The notes below the pieces were generated by a model. That model was not told the origin of the DNA and did no database searches. It saw nothing but the letters and a program-made list of their open reading frames with translations. Shown here piece after piece: positions 20,900 through 32,120 of a DNA stretch of 64,000 bases. Numbering within the stretch: the first letter of the stretch is position 1; each line of letters opens with the position of its first letter. Source of the DNA: Bimuria novae-zelandiae CBS 107.79. Lineage: Eukaryota; Ascomycota; Dothideomycetes; Pleosporales; Didymosphaeriaceae. The stretch is taken from the NCBI GenBank assembly GCA_010015655.1, contig ML976700.1:62001-126000 (forward strand), in the 5' to 3' direction. A program made the translations under genes and the position numbers.

Positions 20900-21427
20900 A
20901 TGCATTTCACCAACACCCTTCTAGCCGTCGGCGCCATCGCTTCCTTTGTGGCCGCCGCGCCCGTCGCCAACCCTGAGCCGTGGAAGTGGGGATACCGTTA
21001 TTTCCCTGGCCAGCCGATGAGCAAGCGCTCCGCTGAAGCCGCCGCCAACCCCGAGGCCGCCGCCGAGCCCTGGAAATGGGGATACCGCTACTTCCCGGGT
21101 CAACCCATGAGCAAGCGTGATGCTGAGGCCTCCGCCGACCCCAAGGCCGAGCCCTGGAAATGGGGATACCGCTACTTCCCTGGCCAGCCGATGAGCAAGC
21201 GTGATGCTGAGGCCTCCGCTGACCCCAAGGCCGAGCCCTGGAAGTGGGGATACCGCTACTTCCCCGGCCAGCCGATGAGCAAGCGCTCTACTGAAGCTGA
21301 GGCTCAGGCTGAGGCTGAGGCTCTCGATGAGGCTTTCGCTAAGGCTGTCGCCGAGGCTCTCGCTGATATTGAAGCTGCCAATGCGCCCGAGGCTGCCGCT
21401 GAGGCCACGGCCGAGCCCAAGGAGTAA
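20900..21427 (+). CDS. ppg1: Alpha-factor-type mating pheromone precursor, four peptide copies
   Basis: This 175-residue single-exon precursor has a signal peptide (MHFTNTLLAVGAIASFVAAA) and four identical copies of WKWGYRYFPGQPMS, each followed by a KR Kex2 site. The spacers are made wholly of X-Ala and X-Pro pairs (SA EA AA NP EA AA EP; DA EA SA DP KA EP), the substrate pattern of the Ste13 dipeptidyl aminopeptidase, so trimming stops exactly at Trp. Kex1-type removal of KR would leave a 14-mer. The W-x-W start and PGQPM match budding yeast alpha-factor (WHWLQLKPGQPMY). An acidic, Ala/Glu-rich tail of about 45 residues follows the last KR and has no peptide copy. I chose the ATG at 20900, since upstream in-frame sequence is not signal-like. 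The peptide should be exported and sensed by a Ste2-type receptor on the opposite mating type. Confidence 0.9.
   Translation: MHFTNTLLAVGAIASFVAAAPVANPEPWKWGYRYFPGQPMSKRSAEAAANPEAAAEPWKWGYRYFPGQPMSKRDAEASADPKAEPWKWGYRYFPGQPMSKRDAEASADPKAEPWKWGYRYFPGQPMSKRSTEAEAQAEAEALDEAFAKAVAEALADIEAANAPEAAAEATAEPKE
20981..21286 (+). repeat. Four pheromone-encoding repeats
   Basis: Each 48-bp peptide-plus-KR unit begins with TGG: 20981-21028, 21071-21118, 21155-21202 and 21239-21286. Spacing is 90, 84 and 84 bp. The encoded peptides are identical while synonymous codons differ (for example TAT/TAC and CCT/CCG/CCC), suggesting selection on the peptide. Confidence 0.93.
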
Positions 21428-22135
21428 ACCACTCTACTCCACACCCCTACACAGTTTGTCAAGCGTGGGACGCTGTACGTAAACCAAAAAAGCGACGTCG
21501 TACATACGGGAAGAGGAGGACCGCGCTGCGCTGATGGTTGTGCTTGACGCAATTTTCGATTCTTACCTGAACATATTATGACACAGATCTTTGGTGTTGA
21601 TATCGAGAACACGTAGATACGCCTTGCTCGATAGGGGAGCTTGGTAGTTTTTTCCTATCAATAAAAACATTGTTATTTCTGAGGAGTGTTACCTTGGTGA
21701 TGTTGAGTAGTGTTCATGAGTGCCGCTGTGACTTGTACATGTTTTGCTGAAGGTCCAAGCTTGGTCGATAAGGCGGGGCCGAAGTTAATGTGTATGTGCT
21801 ACCGTGCAATTATCTTCAATCTAGAAGACATATTATATGGAAGAGTATGAGCAAATCTTCAGACTGTAAGCGGTGCAAAAGTTGCGTCGGCCCTCGACGG
21901 ATTCGGATCAAGTCAATTGTGACCCAGGAAGAGGAAGGTGCAGTGCATAAGCGAGATTCTGCCGCGGTGTCCCGCCCCGGGGTTGACCGCATAGCTCGCG
22001 CCCCACGCATCTCTCACAGCCACATCGAGAGCTCCTAGCGTCCTACTGACACCTAATTAGTTCTACTCGTCCACTTCGAGTCTCTGTACCTCAGGTCCCT
22101 AATTGCCAGAATTCCAAAAGCGCGAAGCTGCCGCA
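21428..22135. other. Intergenic between pheromone gene and VPS29
   Basis: No gene recognised. Confidence 0.5.
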
Positions 22136-22943
22136 ATGGCTTCGCGACTCGTGCTGTGCCTAGGCGACCTCTTCATACCCGACCGCGCGCCTGTAAGCTC
22201 TCCCACAGATATACGCAAATGCTAGACCTCACACGCTTACAGGATAGATAGGACATACCGACCAAGGTACACCTCCCGCTCCCCTTCCTCCAGCCCGACA
22301 CGCGCCTCCGAACCCGCACTAACACCTTTCTTCTCCGCAGTTCAAGAAGCTCCTCGCGCCCGGCAAAATAGGCCAAATCCTCTGCCTCGGCAACATCACG
22401 GACAAAGAAACATACGAGTTCCTCCGCGGCATCGCGCCGGACCTACAAATCGTCAAGGGCGACTTCGACGTGGAAGCGCCCAACCTCGCGCTGTCGAAGG
22501 TAGTCACGCACGGGTCGCTACGCATAGGGTTCACGCATGGACATACGATTATACCGCCGGGCGACGGAGACAGCCTGCTGATAGCAGCGCGGCAGATGGA
22601 CGTGGACATCCTGCTGTGGGGCGGGACGCACAAGTTCGAGGCGTATGAGATGGAAGGCAAGTTCTTTGTGAACCCGGGGAGCGCGACGGGGGCCATGACG
22701 ACGGGGTGGTGGAATGAGGAGGAGGAGCCCGTGCCGAGCTTCGTGCTGATGGATGTGAGTTGCTTGCTTCAGATGGATGCCGTGGAGGGCGTGGCTGCCG
22801 AGGGAAACTGACTGACAGACGCATAGGTGCAAGGGGATGTTCTCGTGCTGTACGTGTATCAGTTGCGCAAGGACGCGAATGGTGCGGAGAACGTTGCTGT
22901 GGAGAAGGTCTCGTTCCGCAAGAATGGCGGTGGGGTCTCATAA
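22136..22943 (+). CDS. VPS29: VPS29, retromer subunit
   Basis: Four exons, 22136-22192, 22252-22266, 22341-22754 and 22827-22943, give 200 residues. The second exon is only 15 nt and encodes DIPTK, without which the conserved RAxDIPxKFKKLL stretch is broken. Introns have GTAAGC, GTACAC and GTGAGT donors. VPS29 has a metallophosphoesterase fold and is a core part of retromer, which recycles receptors from endosomes to the Golgi. Seen are VLCLGDLFIPDR, QILCLGNITDKETYEFL, IVKGDFD, IGFTHGHTIIPPGD, LLWGGTHKFEAYE and FVNPGSATGA, all standard family blocks. Length matches filamentous-fungal orthologues rather than the longer yeast protein. Confidence 0.95.
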
Positions 22944-23407
22944 TCAATATCTACTTCTGGCGACTTGCGGCTCTGGCTGTGCAGTGCGCATGCATGGCTA
23001 CACGGGAATGCTGACTCGAAGGCGGACTCAGCATGCTGTGAGAGTGCTTCACAAAGGGCGGCGGCTACAAGCAGCATCGCCGCGGAATGCCACCGCATGT
23101 TTGCGTTTCAATCTACCGTGGAGATTTACACGATGCGGTTGCGGCTGAGTTCTGGGAGAACCGACTGAGCATGGCATGACATTGGGAGGATGTTACGATT
23201 ATGCACGCCGCCGTATTGGTGAAATTCCTCGTGGCATACTTAATCCACTTCTCGTGTACCCCACATTCTATGTCCTAGGCGCATGAACTGTGTTACCGAC
23301 CGGTGAGGCTTTGTGCCACACCGTCTATCAGGCTCTCGCCTTGCACGGCATCTACCTACACAGGGTGAAGCTCTGGGATCTAAGCTTTACCTGCACCATC
23401 CTCCGAG
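22944..23407. other. Intergenic, convergent 3' ends
   Basis: Lies between the ends of VPS29 (plus) and the bisphosphate nucleotidase (minus). No gene seen. Confidence 0.5.
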
Positions 23408-24541
23408 TTATGTCCTCCGAGCGAGCACCTGCTTGACAGCCTCGTTGACTCTGTCGAATGCCCAAGGCTGCGTGGCTATCATACCGTAGTTCTTGTCGCC
23501 CAGTATGCGTCTTCCGTGGGAGAAGTCTATAGAGCCCCCATCAATGTCCCTGATAATACCTCCCACCTCTTGGAACAGCAATTGCCCACCGGCATGGTCC
23601 CAAACATGCGTATACCTAGACTTGTCCAGAGGCAATCGCAACATGACGTCTGTAGCACCCAGCGTCAGTGCAACATACTTCATTTGCTGACTCCAAATGA
23701 CGGTGCCCGGCCACTCCGCACCGAGCACTTCGGCAACAGCCTCGTGCTCGGCCTGTGACAGCGACGTCTTGCCGAGCGTAACTTCGATGAAGTTCAAGCC
23801 GCTGCTTTCCTTGCCACCATCACCCTTCCGGACGTCGATCTTGCATGATTCCCCTAGACGATCCGGAAGCATTCTCCAGACATGTGTGCCCTGACCGCGG
23901 ACCGCAGAGAGCACGACACCCAGGCCAGACTCGTCGACCAGCTCTTCGTGCACTTTGATAGCGCCCAAATTACTCGGGTCTAGCTTGAGATTCGGACATC
24001 CGATTACGCCCACCTGCTGCACGCCATCCACGAGCAAGCACAGGCAGACGGCGTACTGGTTCCCCGTCATGAAAGTTGCGGTCCCGTCGACGGGGTCCAT
24101 AACCCACACACGGCCTTTCAAATCCGCGTTGGTCCCGCGATCAATCGCATTTAACATGTCTTCCAAGCTCGCAGGAAACACCGAGGCGGCGGGCGCATTG
24201 CGATTCTCGTGCTGCAGCACCTGCTGCACGTCGCCAGATTGGGCAGACTGTTGCACGAGCTGCCACACGCGGTCCGCGAGGGCGGGGTTTTCCCTGAGCT
24301 GGGCGGCGGACTCCTCGCCTAGGAAAGCATCCTCGGGGTAGAGCTTGTGCAGGGCGGAGATGATGAGGGCCTGGGCGGCGAAGTCGGCGATGGTGACGGG
24401 ACTGTCGTCGGCCTTTGTCTCGGCGGCGACGTTGTTTTGCAGGGCGCGCAGGACGGATTTTGTGAGGATGGACGCGGCGTGCACGATGTGCAGGGCTGCG
24501 GCCAGCTCGTTGGCATACTGCGGGTGCGTCGACGCAAACAT
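23408..24541 (-). CDS. MET22: 3'(2'),5'-bisphosphate nucleotidase (HAL2/MET22 type)
   Basis: A 377-residue single-exon member of the lithium-sensitive inositol-phosphatase superfamily. It hydrolyses PAP to AMP, clearing the by-product of sulfate assimilation. Seen: DDSPVTIADFAAQ (about 45-57), LGEES (about 74-78) with a metal-binding Glu, and DPVDGTATFMTG (about 149-160), the Asp-Pro-x-Asp-Gly-Thr metal motif. HVWDHAGG near residue 315 supplies the last metal Asp. Length is close to yeast Met22 (357). A Gln/Ala-rich loop (about 92-130) is a little longer than usual. The start ATG (MFASTHPQYANEL) aligns with family N-termini. Cytosolic, with no targeting signal. Confidence 0.94.
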   Translation of the reverse strand: MFASTHPQYANELAAALHIVHAASILTKSVLRALQNNVAAETKADDSPVTIADFAAQALIISALHKLYPEDAFLGEESAAQLRENPALADRVWQLVQQSAQSGDVQQVLQHENRNAPAASVFPASLEDMLNAIDRGTNADLKGRVWVMDPVDGTATFMTGNQYAVCLCLLVDGVQQVGVIGCPNLKLDPSNLGAIKVHEELVDESGLGVVLSAVRGQGTHVWRMLPDRLGESCKIDVRKGDGGKESSGLNFIEVTLGKTSLSQAEHEAVAEVLGAEWPGTVIWSQQMKYVALTLGATDVMLRLPLDKSRYTHVWDHAGGQLLFQEVGGIIRDIDGGSIDFSHGRRILGDKNYGMIATQPWAFDRVNEAVKQVLARRT

Positions 24542-27500
24542 TGATGGCGGGTCGCGCGGTGAGAGAGAGAGTCACAAGACGGCTCGTGGTGCGCTATCCG
24601 TTATCGCGAACTGGGGTGGTCAACTGGTGTGAGGTGATTGTTTTTTTGGTCGCAAAGCCATCGGTAACCGAGTGGTGTTGATGCCATTGTCGGGGCGGGA
24701 AGGCCCGGCCCTAGGTAGCTCTTTCTCCGCAAGGTTGCTCCCATCAGCAAGTCCAGTACGACATCACCACACCTTGTCGGAAGGGAGCTTGCTTTATGGC
24801 CTTCTGTGTGTGACGTCGGGGTCCGAATGTTTGACCGATGGCTTATGCCGATGTCGTCTTCCAAGGTCGTTATCTCAACACCTGACTAAAGAGCCCCTCG
24901 ACGTCAACACGCCGGAACGAATCAGCAGATGCCGAGCCATACCGTCGTTGATCTCACGGGCCGAGTCGGGAGATGGACAGACGGTCATTGAGAGGCCTCG
25001 CCTAAAGCTGGCCCGAGCACGCTTCACGATTGATTGCCTCTGTTACACAGCGTCGACCCCAAGCTCCAGGGCGCTTGGAGCATTGAGGAGGACGACGCAG
25101 ATGCAGGATGGATGTATTGCTTCATCTCCAGGCCGTGTGCCTAGAACGACGACATACTAACGTTTGCCCCTTTGCAGGTAGAGGTACCAAAGAGGCAAAT
25201 AGTGGGCGGCGAGCACGGGAACCCCAGCCTGAGCATTCCGCGTGGTCCCTCATGTCGTGCTAACGACCGTTTCCCCGCACTATGGAGAGCTGCTGCCTCT
25301 CGAAATACGGCATTGCGGCATCCCGCGGGAGCAATGGCATGTTAGAGGACCCTGTGGGTGCGCGATATTACTCCTTGCTAGTGTGCACGTCCCAGGCATG
25401 CAAGACGCTGCTGCCCGTGGGAGGTACTATATGGCCTTGACACGCATGCAATACCGACAATTCCAATATTACCGCTGCCTAGGCAATGCCGCAAGAGTTT
25501 CGCAAAGATTATTTGTCGGCGCTCTGTCCTCTAGCTGGCGCTGCCTCGCTCCAGCGCCGTCCACAAACGGCCTGGTGTCCGCCTCTATCTTTGAAATTGT
25601 GGGGAGGAGCTCAAGCCTTCGGACCCCATGATCAGTTCGTCATTCATTGGCCCACGACTCGTACAGCACATGAAGCCCTGAGCGTCACACAACGACTTCA
25701 GTCCTTCATCCATCGTATAGCTTACTATGCGGAATCCGCCGTAAGTGAGGGGTAAACCAGGGCGGCTCCAACGCGGTTGATAAGGCATATTGCACGTCAT
25801 GTTCCTGCGCATATCGTGGGTAGCTCTCCACTGGGGACAGCTCCGATATCTGGAAAAGCGGCGTGGGGGTCAGCACTATGGGGCTGTGCGCGCGTGCAGA
25901 TGACTTCTGCCTGCTATTCGTCGGCAATATGCAAGTCACTCAAAGGGCGTTCTTCCCCAGACCAACCCGCAGAACTGTCATGGACGGCAGCAGTAGCGCA
26001 CGAGCATAATTCCGGTGTCATCTCGTTTCACGACGCGGAATCAGTATAGTCTCGTATCCACCACAGGGCTTGCGCCATGGAACCTAGATATAAACAATGG
26101 TTCTGTGCACTGCCAATATTGGGACCGACTGGGGATAGCTGCAAGACTAAGATGCTTGCCGAGGATCCAGATTTGATATTGTCTGTCCCGAACAAGAGAG
26201 CGAGTACGGCAGGCAGACGCTGGGGCAGAAGCAAGCCACTGGACGGTTGCCTGAGCTTCGATTCAGTAGAAAGGAATCTTCGCCGGTGTTGACTATTGAG
26301 GAATTGCTATCAAAGAGGGTGGTGGAGAGGATCGTCACGCATGTCGCGGCACTTGATAATTCCTCAGCACGACGGTGTCGCGAATCGCAGCCAGGACGAT
26401 GTTGATATCCATCGGATGGTGTGTGGATTCTGAGATAACCATGGAGCTAGATAACGTCGCTTGTGCTGCACGATACAGTTCATGGCCATGCTGCATCGGG
26501 TTACGACCCCGTCATCCCAGCCCTGGCGAACGTGCTCGCAAAGGTAGAGTACGATGGTTGCAGTTCTTTGCTCCCGTTCCTCTAAGCGCACGGGGCGGGA
26601 ATCGCGCGTCTCTCAGCAAACCGCAATCGCGAGGCCGTGAGAGTCGGACTTGGTACGTACCTTTTTGGCACAGCTGCAAGGCTGACCGCACAGTAATACG
26701 GACAACCCCTGTGTTCAGCGCTTGGCTGCCCATGGCCGTCGCATCGAAACGTCATTGGCCTCAGGAATGGGGCAGCAGTGGTGAGCAGCAGCGCAAAGCT
26801 GTTGACTGGGTGTGTGCATTACACGTACAGCTCGCCCATGCACCGGTCGAGCAACGCGTACGGCAGCAGCGGGTCCTCATGGAATTGCGCAAGCATGGAC
26901 TCATGACCGATGAAACCGATATCTTGCTCCCTTTCTCGTTCGGGTCATGCCCTGGTGAAGGTGGCATTGCAGCTAGCCTCGTACCTACATTTGCACCATC
27001 TTCCGTCATCTGTCCGGCGCAGGGCAGGCCTGGTGACTAGTGCTGCGCTTCCGCCTACCTCTGACATCTCGTCATCCAGGAAAGGCGTGATGAGGGCCGC
27101 GTCGCTATCGCCTGGGGCGTGTCACAAGGAAAAGCTCCGCTGCTCGTCGCAGATCGGCTGATGCTGCCAATGCCTATGGCTGTACCCCCACGGCTAGAGA
27201 GCGAGGGCATAGCATAGTGTGTGTCTGCGCAGCGCGAGCGCATTCTGCAGGCGTGCGACAGGAAATCTCTCTGTGAGGGCGAATGGGCGCGCGGCACCTG
27301 TTTTGCGCTGGCGTGGCAGCCGGCGCGAATGGCTGGCGTTCAGTGCGAGCGCAGCGCCAGTTCGCTGGTGTGGCCTGGGCGTTGTGGTGCTGCTGAGGGG
27401 GCCACCCAAGGCAAGCGCGGCTCGACGAGAAATGGACGACGCTAGGCCAACCAGACGGGCCAAGCGTGCGGAGATCCTGGTCCTGCGATCCTCGGATGAA

Positions 27501-27820
27501 GCAGGCCTGTCCATGCGGCAGCCAGCAGGGTCGTGATAGGCCCAGGCGGAGCTCTGCGTCCCTGAGGGTCCGGCATAAAACTATCTCCATCGCCCGCTCC
27601 CGTTCTCCACCGAGCGACACACCATCCGCGTGGATCCTCCCGTCAAGCTCTTAAACACCTCTGACTCCTGTCTGAAAACCTCTCGTCTCTCCCCGAAACA
27701 GTCACACTGCTCCCCCCACCTCATCTAAGCGCCCTGCTGCCTTGCCCACCAGTCAACTGCCTATATAGCTGGCCTCCCGTTGCTTGATCACGCAACTCAC
27801 TCCAGCACAAAATCCAAACA
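24542..27820. other. Long gene-free region upstream of the ECL1-type gene
   Basis: About 3.3 kb with ordinary base composition, no RIP signature, and no ORF resembling a known family. The last 280 bp before 27821 are rich in C and T, as in a fungal 5' leader. It could hold a long promoter, a non-coding RNA or a lineage-specific gene I cannot recognise. Confidence 0.45.
27762..27767 (+). promoter_or_regulatory. TATA-like element of the ECL1-type gene
   Basis: CTATATAG, 54 bp before the ATG. This is close enough that the true start of transcription may be very near the coding region, or the element may lie inside the leader. Confidence 0.3.
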
Positions 27821-28297
27821 ATGGCTTCTTCCCACATCGACTGGTCTCCCGACTACTGCCTGTCCTGCGACCGACAGACCGAGGGCGGTGCATACTGCTC
27901 ACAGGCGTGCCGGCTAGCAGACCTAGAGAAGGCCAAATCCCCCTCACAGCTGTCTTCGTCAGCGTCCTCGACGGGCTCGTCGAACAACGGCTTCTACCTC
28001 CCGCCGGCTGTCAACTTCTCCGCCTACAAGACACCGACACCCTCAAGGGGCTTCGACACCTCCTACCACTACTACCCCACCAATAATGGAACCTACTTCG
28101 CACCCACTGCCTCTGCGTCGAGGTGGTCACAGTCACAGCAGCAACAACAACGCAGCCTCACTCCCTCGTCCTCACGGTCATCACTGGCCTCTTCTACCTC
28201 TCAAACGACAGGCATCTCCGCCCAAGCAGCCAGCCAGCTCACCTACTACGCCCAAAACTTTGACCAAGTTCGGGAGATCAAGAGGCGGATGACATAG
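27821..28297 (+). CDS. ECL1-type zinc-binding life-span regulatory factor
   Basis: A 158-residue single-exon protein. The N-terminal 35 residues (DYCLSCDRQTEGGAYCSQACRLADLE) carry C-x2-C and C-x3-C pairs that define the fungal Ecl1/2/3 zinc-binding family. The rest is Ser-, Tyr- and Gln-rich, with a Gln run near residue 107, and is probably disordered. In fission yeast, Ecl proteins extend chronological lifespan and respond to nutrient and metal limitation; the same role here is inference. The C-terminal AQNFDQVREIKRRM is a charged helix. The very large non-coding space on both sides is unusual for this window and may reflect complex regulation. Confidence 0.87.
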   Translation: MASSHIDWSPDYCLSCDRQTEGGAYCSQACRLADLEKAKSPSQLSSSASSTGSSNNGFYLPPAVNFSAYKTPTPSRGFDTSYHYYPTNNGTYFAPTASASRWSQSQQQQQRSLTPSSSRSSLASSTSQTTGISAQAASQLTYYAQNFDQVREIKRRMT

Positions 28298-31200
28298 GGA
28301 CCCCGCATGCAATCACACCACTTTCAACTAGTTCCTATGTTTGTGTTTCCTGGCGTTTGGTACCACGACGGTACCACGACACGACTGGGAGGCCCACCTT
28401 CCTCGACGGCTATTCACGGACTAGCCTGCGTGCTTGCTTTACTCTACGACCGCATATCCACTCCCAGCGCCGCGACGCTGGGCCCCGGCGTTTGTTCTTT
28501 CTCGGAGTTCGTCCGCCTCATCATGCATCGCGGCGACATGGGCCACTGCTGCATTCTCGGCACGTCATGTACATGATTCCTCGGAGTTGTTTTATCCCTC
28601 ATTGTTCTTCTACCATCTATCTGCGTGCGTCATACGCAGTGTACCAAAAGCATTATCCCGGTGTTTATGCTTGGACAGACCGCTCTCGGAGGGAGTGCGT
28701 CTGGGAAGGAGTCATGTCATCTAGTTTGTTTTGTGTTTACTAAGCGACGGTCGGGACGTAAGGGGTGTAAGGGTATTTCCTTTACTACTGTTTACTCCCT
28801 ACCATGACCCTGCTATGGGCACAGTTTCCTACTCTACTCTGCATATACCATAGGTAGTTCATAGCCGGCTTTCGAGCGGAAATCTCACGGCACATCAGCC
28901 TGCGTACCTGTTGTACGCAAGACAAACAAGACCCCGCGTCCCAAGCGTACGCACGCTTCTGCGTCTCGTGCCCCTTCGGTGACGTGACGTTGGCATGACC
29001 GGTCCGGACCCAGAACAGCGTGCGTCCACGATGTGGTAATCCAAACTACTAGCAGCGCTCTCCAGTGGGCCCACGTGAATGGAAACTTTGTAAATTGGGA
29101 ACGAAGACGAGACGAGCGACCCAACCCGCGAAATGTCTTCCGTTCCCGCCCGCCCATTTCCCGCAGGGAAACTAGCCTTTACGACTCTAATCTGCAAACC
29201 TTGGGGCACAAGCGATAACGCAGGCTCCCAGGAGATAGATGGGATGTGGCCCCTGCGCGCGCAGGCTGTCAAGGCAGCGCCTGGGCTTGCGCACTCTCAC
29301 GGCGCGCAAGCGTGAGAAAAAAAGTGGCGCATCTCCAGGCCTGCTCGATGGCGACACGGGCGTGCTGGGTGGGCGCGCATTCGCCAGCTTGGGCACAGGC
29401 ACAGCATAGCTAGGCCAGTCTACGCCGCAGGGCAGCGTGGAGGGCATCGGTGGCTGTATGCGCAGAATTTTTTCACGAACATCTGGGCTCTCAACGGTGT
29501 GCGTCGCAGGATGCACGACATTGGGGTGGCAAATATTGCGAGAGTGCAGATGGGAAGCTCCCTCAGCTCAACGAAAAAGTTCGTGACGAAGAGGAGGGCA
29601 CCGAGGGTGTGGCTCGCTCCGCTGGCTATTGCATAACAGTGCAGTTTGCCGATCAAGTCTACCATGGGTATAGGCATATGACGAGAGGGCTCACTTCCGC
29701 GCTGCACTCCTTGACATGGCCGGGTGTTGATGCAGTGTGACTCCAGCTCCGCGGCGATTCGCTGTGCAGGGCACGAATCCCTCAGCGACCCTTGGGCCTT
29801 TTCCCCGCACGAAGGACGGGCCGAGACGAATGGCAATGGGGCCGTGGAGCAGGGGCGCACGCCTGCTGCTTGCAACCGATGCACAACAGTGCAAAAAGCA
29901 AAGAGGATGCAAGGGGCACGCCATTCCGCTTTGCGGTACAGCATTTGCTGCGATCATCGTGATGGTCGCGAGATGAACGGCCGCTACAACACCACGTTGA
30001 GCGTCTTCACAGGGTGGCGCTCGTCTGGTGGACTGAGCAACCCCTGGGACGCATCGCTGCGCTTTTCAGCCCTCACGCCTGTTTGCGCGCCCAACCGAAG
30101 AATTTTCTGTCGCCAAATTGCCAGCGCTGATAACAGGGCAGATGTGGTCCACTGCGCAACCAGCATCATGCCCGAGAATGTCCGTAGCAAAGCGCTCGCT
30201 TGGTCTACCGAGCAGGATGCGATGATTCAATGTTCCTCTCCGATATCTATTCCTGAATCAGGATTCATTCCTGAGTGCACTGTTGGCACGTGTGGGCCCG
30301 GAGACGAAGAGGCCTCCGCGAAGCAAGCAAGCGAGCTCGCGAGCTCGGGATCCGACCTAGGAATCACACCAGATGGCACCATTTGCGTCGCGAGGAACCG
30401 GAGTCCACTTATTTCAAAGTTGATGTACGTGGTCCGCAACATTCCATGGCTGTGGTGCTCACGGAATCGTGGTGATATCGACTCGACGACCCTCTGGCCA
30501 CGCTGGCGTGATGCCCATCATGTGTTGCGCAAAATGAGGTGCGCGCTGAGCTAGACAGCGTTTCCGTGTTGCGGTCGAGGGCTCCGAGATCGCGCCATCA
30601 GAGACGATGTGCGATAGCCGCTGCATCGCGGGTACCAAGTGACAGCGAGAAAAGGGCCGACCCTAGGACCCTCATCCTCGCACCCTCTCTCCCATGGTTC
30701 AACCCAAGCCGACGCCAAGTTTCAACCACCTTGTCCGACGCGCACACGTGTTCGTTGCCTGCCCTCTCATCTACCGCACGCACAGCCATCACTTCTCAGC
30801 ATATCAATATTGCCAGTGGGTTCTGCGGCTGAAGGTGAGAGGAAAAATTTTCAACTAGGGGGTGAGGTGGTGCACCACGTCAGAGGCGTTTGAGGCTCTG
30901 CGCGCTCAGTGCGCGCCGGTGATGAGGTGAGTTAGTGAGCTATGACCGCGGCGTTGGACGCACGGAGGTGTCTCGAACGGGCAAATTGAGAGCGCGCTTC
31001 ATCCTCCTGGAAGGGTGTGTTGTCCGATGGGGCCTTTGCATGCAAGCGACGGGGCATCGGGAATGCTACACTCTACCCAGCAGGCATAGAGTCTCCGATG
31101 TCAGGAGTGAGGTGTTGGAGTGGAGCACGCACTATCGTCGCAGTCATCCAGGCAGCGCTAAAAGTATTCTTCTGGATGAGCACGACCACTAGCAATCCAA

Positions 31201-32120
31201 AAGGGTTTCATCATCTGCGCACCGATATCGACGTCCCAAAACACCCAAAGGATTCACATAATGGCACCACAAGAGTGTGGCACGGGCGATGAGAGACGGA
31301 TCTGCGAGATTGGTGTGCCCTGCGTGATCGCGGGTCAGGTATCGAGATAGCGATGTTAGTGTAGCTACGGGAGTAGGGTGTGCGGATGGCAAGGCCGAGT
31401 ATGGGGGTTGAAAAGGTGGAAAGGGCAGTTGAGGTGATGTTTTCAATGATGATGTATTTTGGTGCCGTGTCGTGTGGGTCGGTACGTCAAGAGTTGCTAC
31501 TAACATCTCTATGTGCGATCACAGAGTAAGGTCATTTCGAGCATCTCGTCATCTAGGCACACTAGCAGTCACCCGGTGTATTGGTCAGGCTGAGCGGGAG
31601 CCGAGCTTTGGGAGTTCGAGATAAGCTAAATTATGTGGGTTCACATGTCAGATGCGAGTGGCGGGTCCGGGGCGATTACCCTAGTACACGGAGAGAATCG
31701 TGAGCGAAAAACGTCTGTCTGCATGCAAACCATGAACGCGTATGGCGGTACAGGGTTTGTTTTATCGTCGTTAACGACCTGAACAGATGATGCGGTACAG
31801 CAAAAGAAGCCAACTTCGCTAAATTAAACAGATGTAACGCATTCCGAATACCATCCATCGCGGCCTTGAAAATTAGAAACCCGCAGTAGCACACGTCTAT
31901 AACAAGAGGGTCGTCATCTTTAGAACATGCCGGCCAGTACAATGAAAACTTATCCCTAACCCGCAACGCCAATAAAGCACAAAAGAAAAATCACGCCCAC
32001 TACCCGAACCATTGCTCATCGTCTCCAATTATATGAGCGGTCCCTAAGTCTCCATCCGGAGGCAACGACGCAGTGAGGGGACCGATGTCACCTTGCGTTG
32101 ACGCAACGAGGTCTTCATCT
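28298..32120. other. Long gene-free region
   Basis: About 3.8 kb between the ECL1-type gene and the secreted-protein cluster. Several ORFs of 100-276 codons exist (the longest at 29724-30554, starting GTG) but none has recognisable domains or typical codon use. The stretches 31751-31793 and 31844-31940 are related to sequence 3' of other cluster genes. Confidence 0.45.
31844..31940 (-). repeat. Duplicated 3' flank of secreted-protein gene 1
   Basis: Clearly related to 33599-33698 (shared CATCCATCGC, CTTGAAA, CTATAAC and GGCCAGTA blocks in the same order). Both lie just downstream of a cluster gene, so the duplication unit was larger than the coding sequence. Confidence 0.7.

Noticed and set aside
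26375..27040. 221-codon plus-strand ORF
   Set aside because: Starts with GTG; Arg/Ser/Trp-rich product without domain or coding-like codon use.
29724..30554. 276-codon plus-strand ORF
   Set aside because: Starts with GTG, has no recognisable domain and a random-looking residue mix; overlapping ORFs on the other strand are as convincing.
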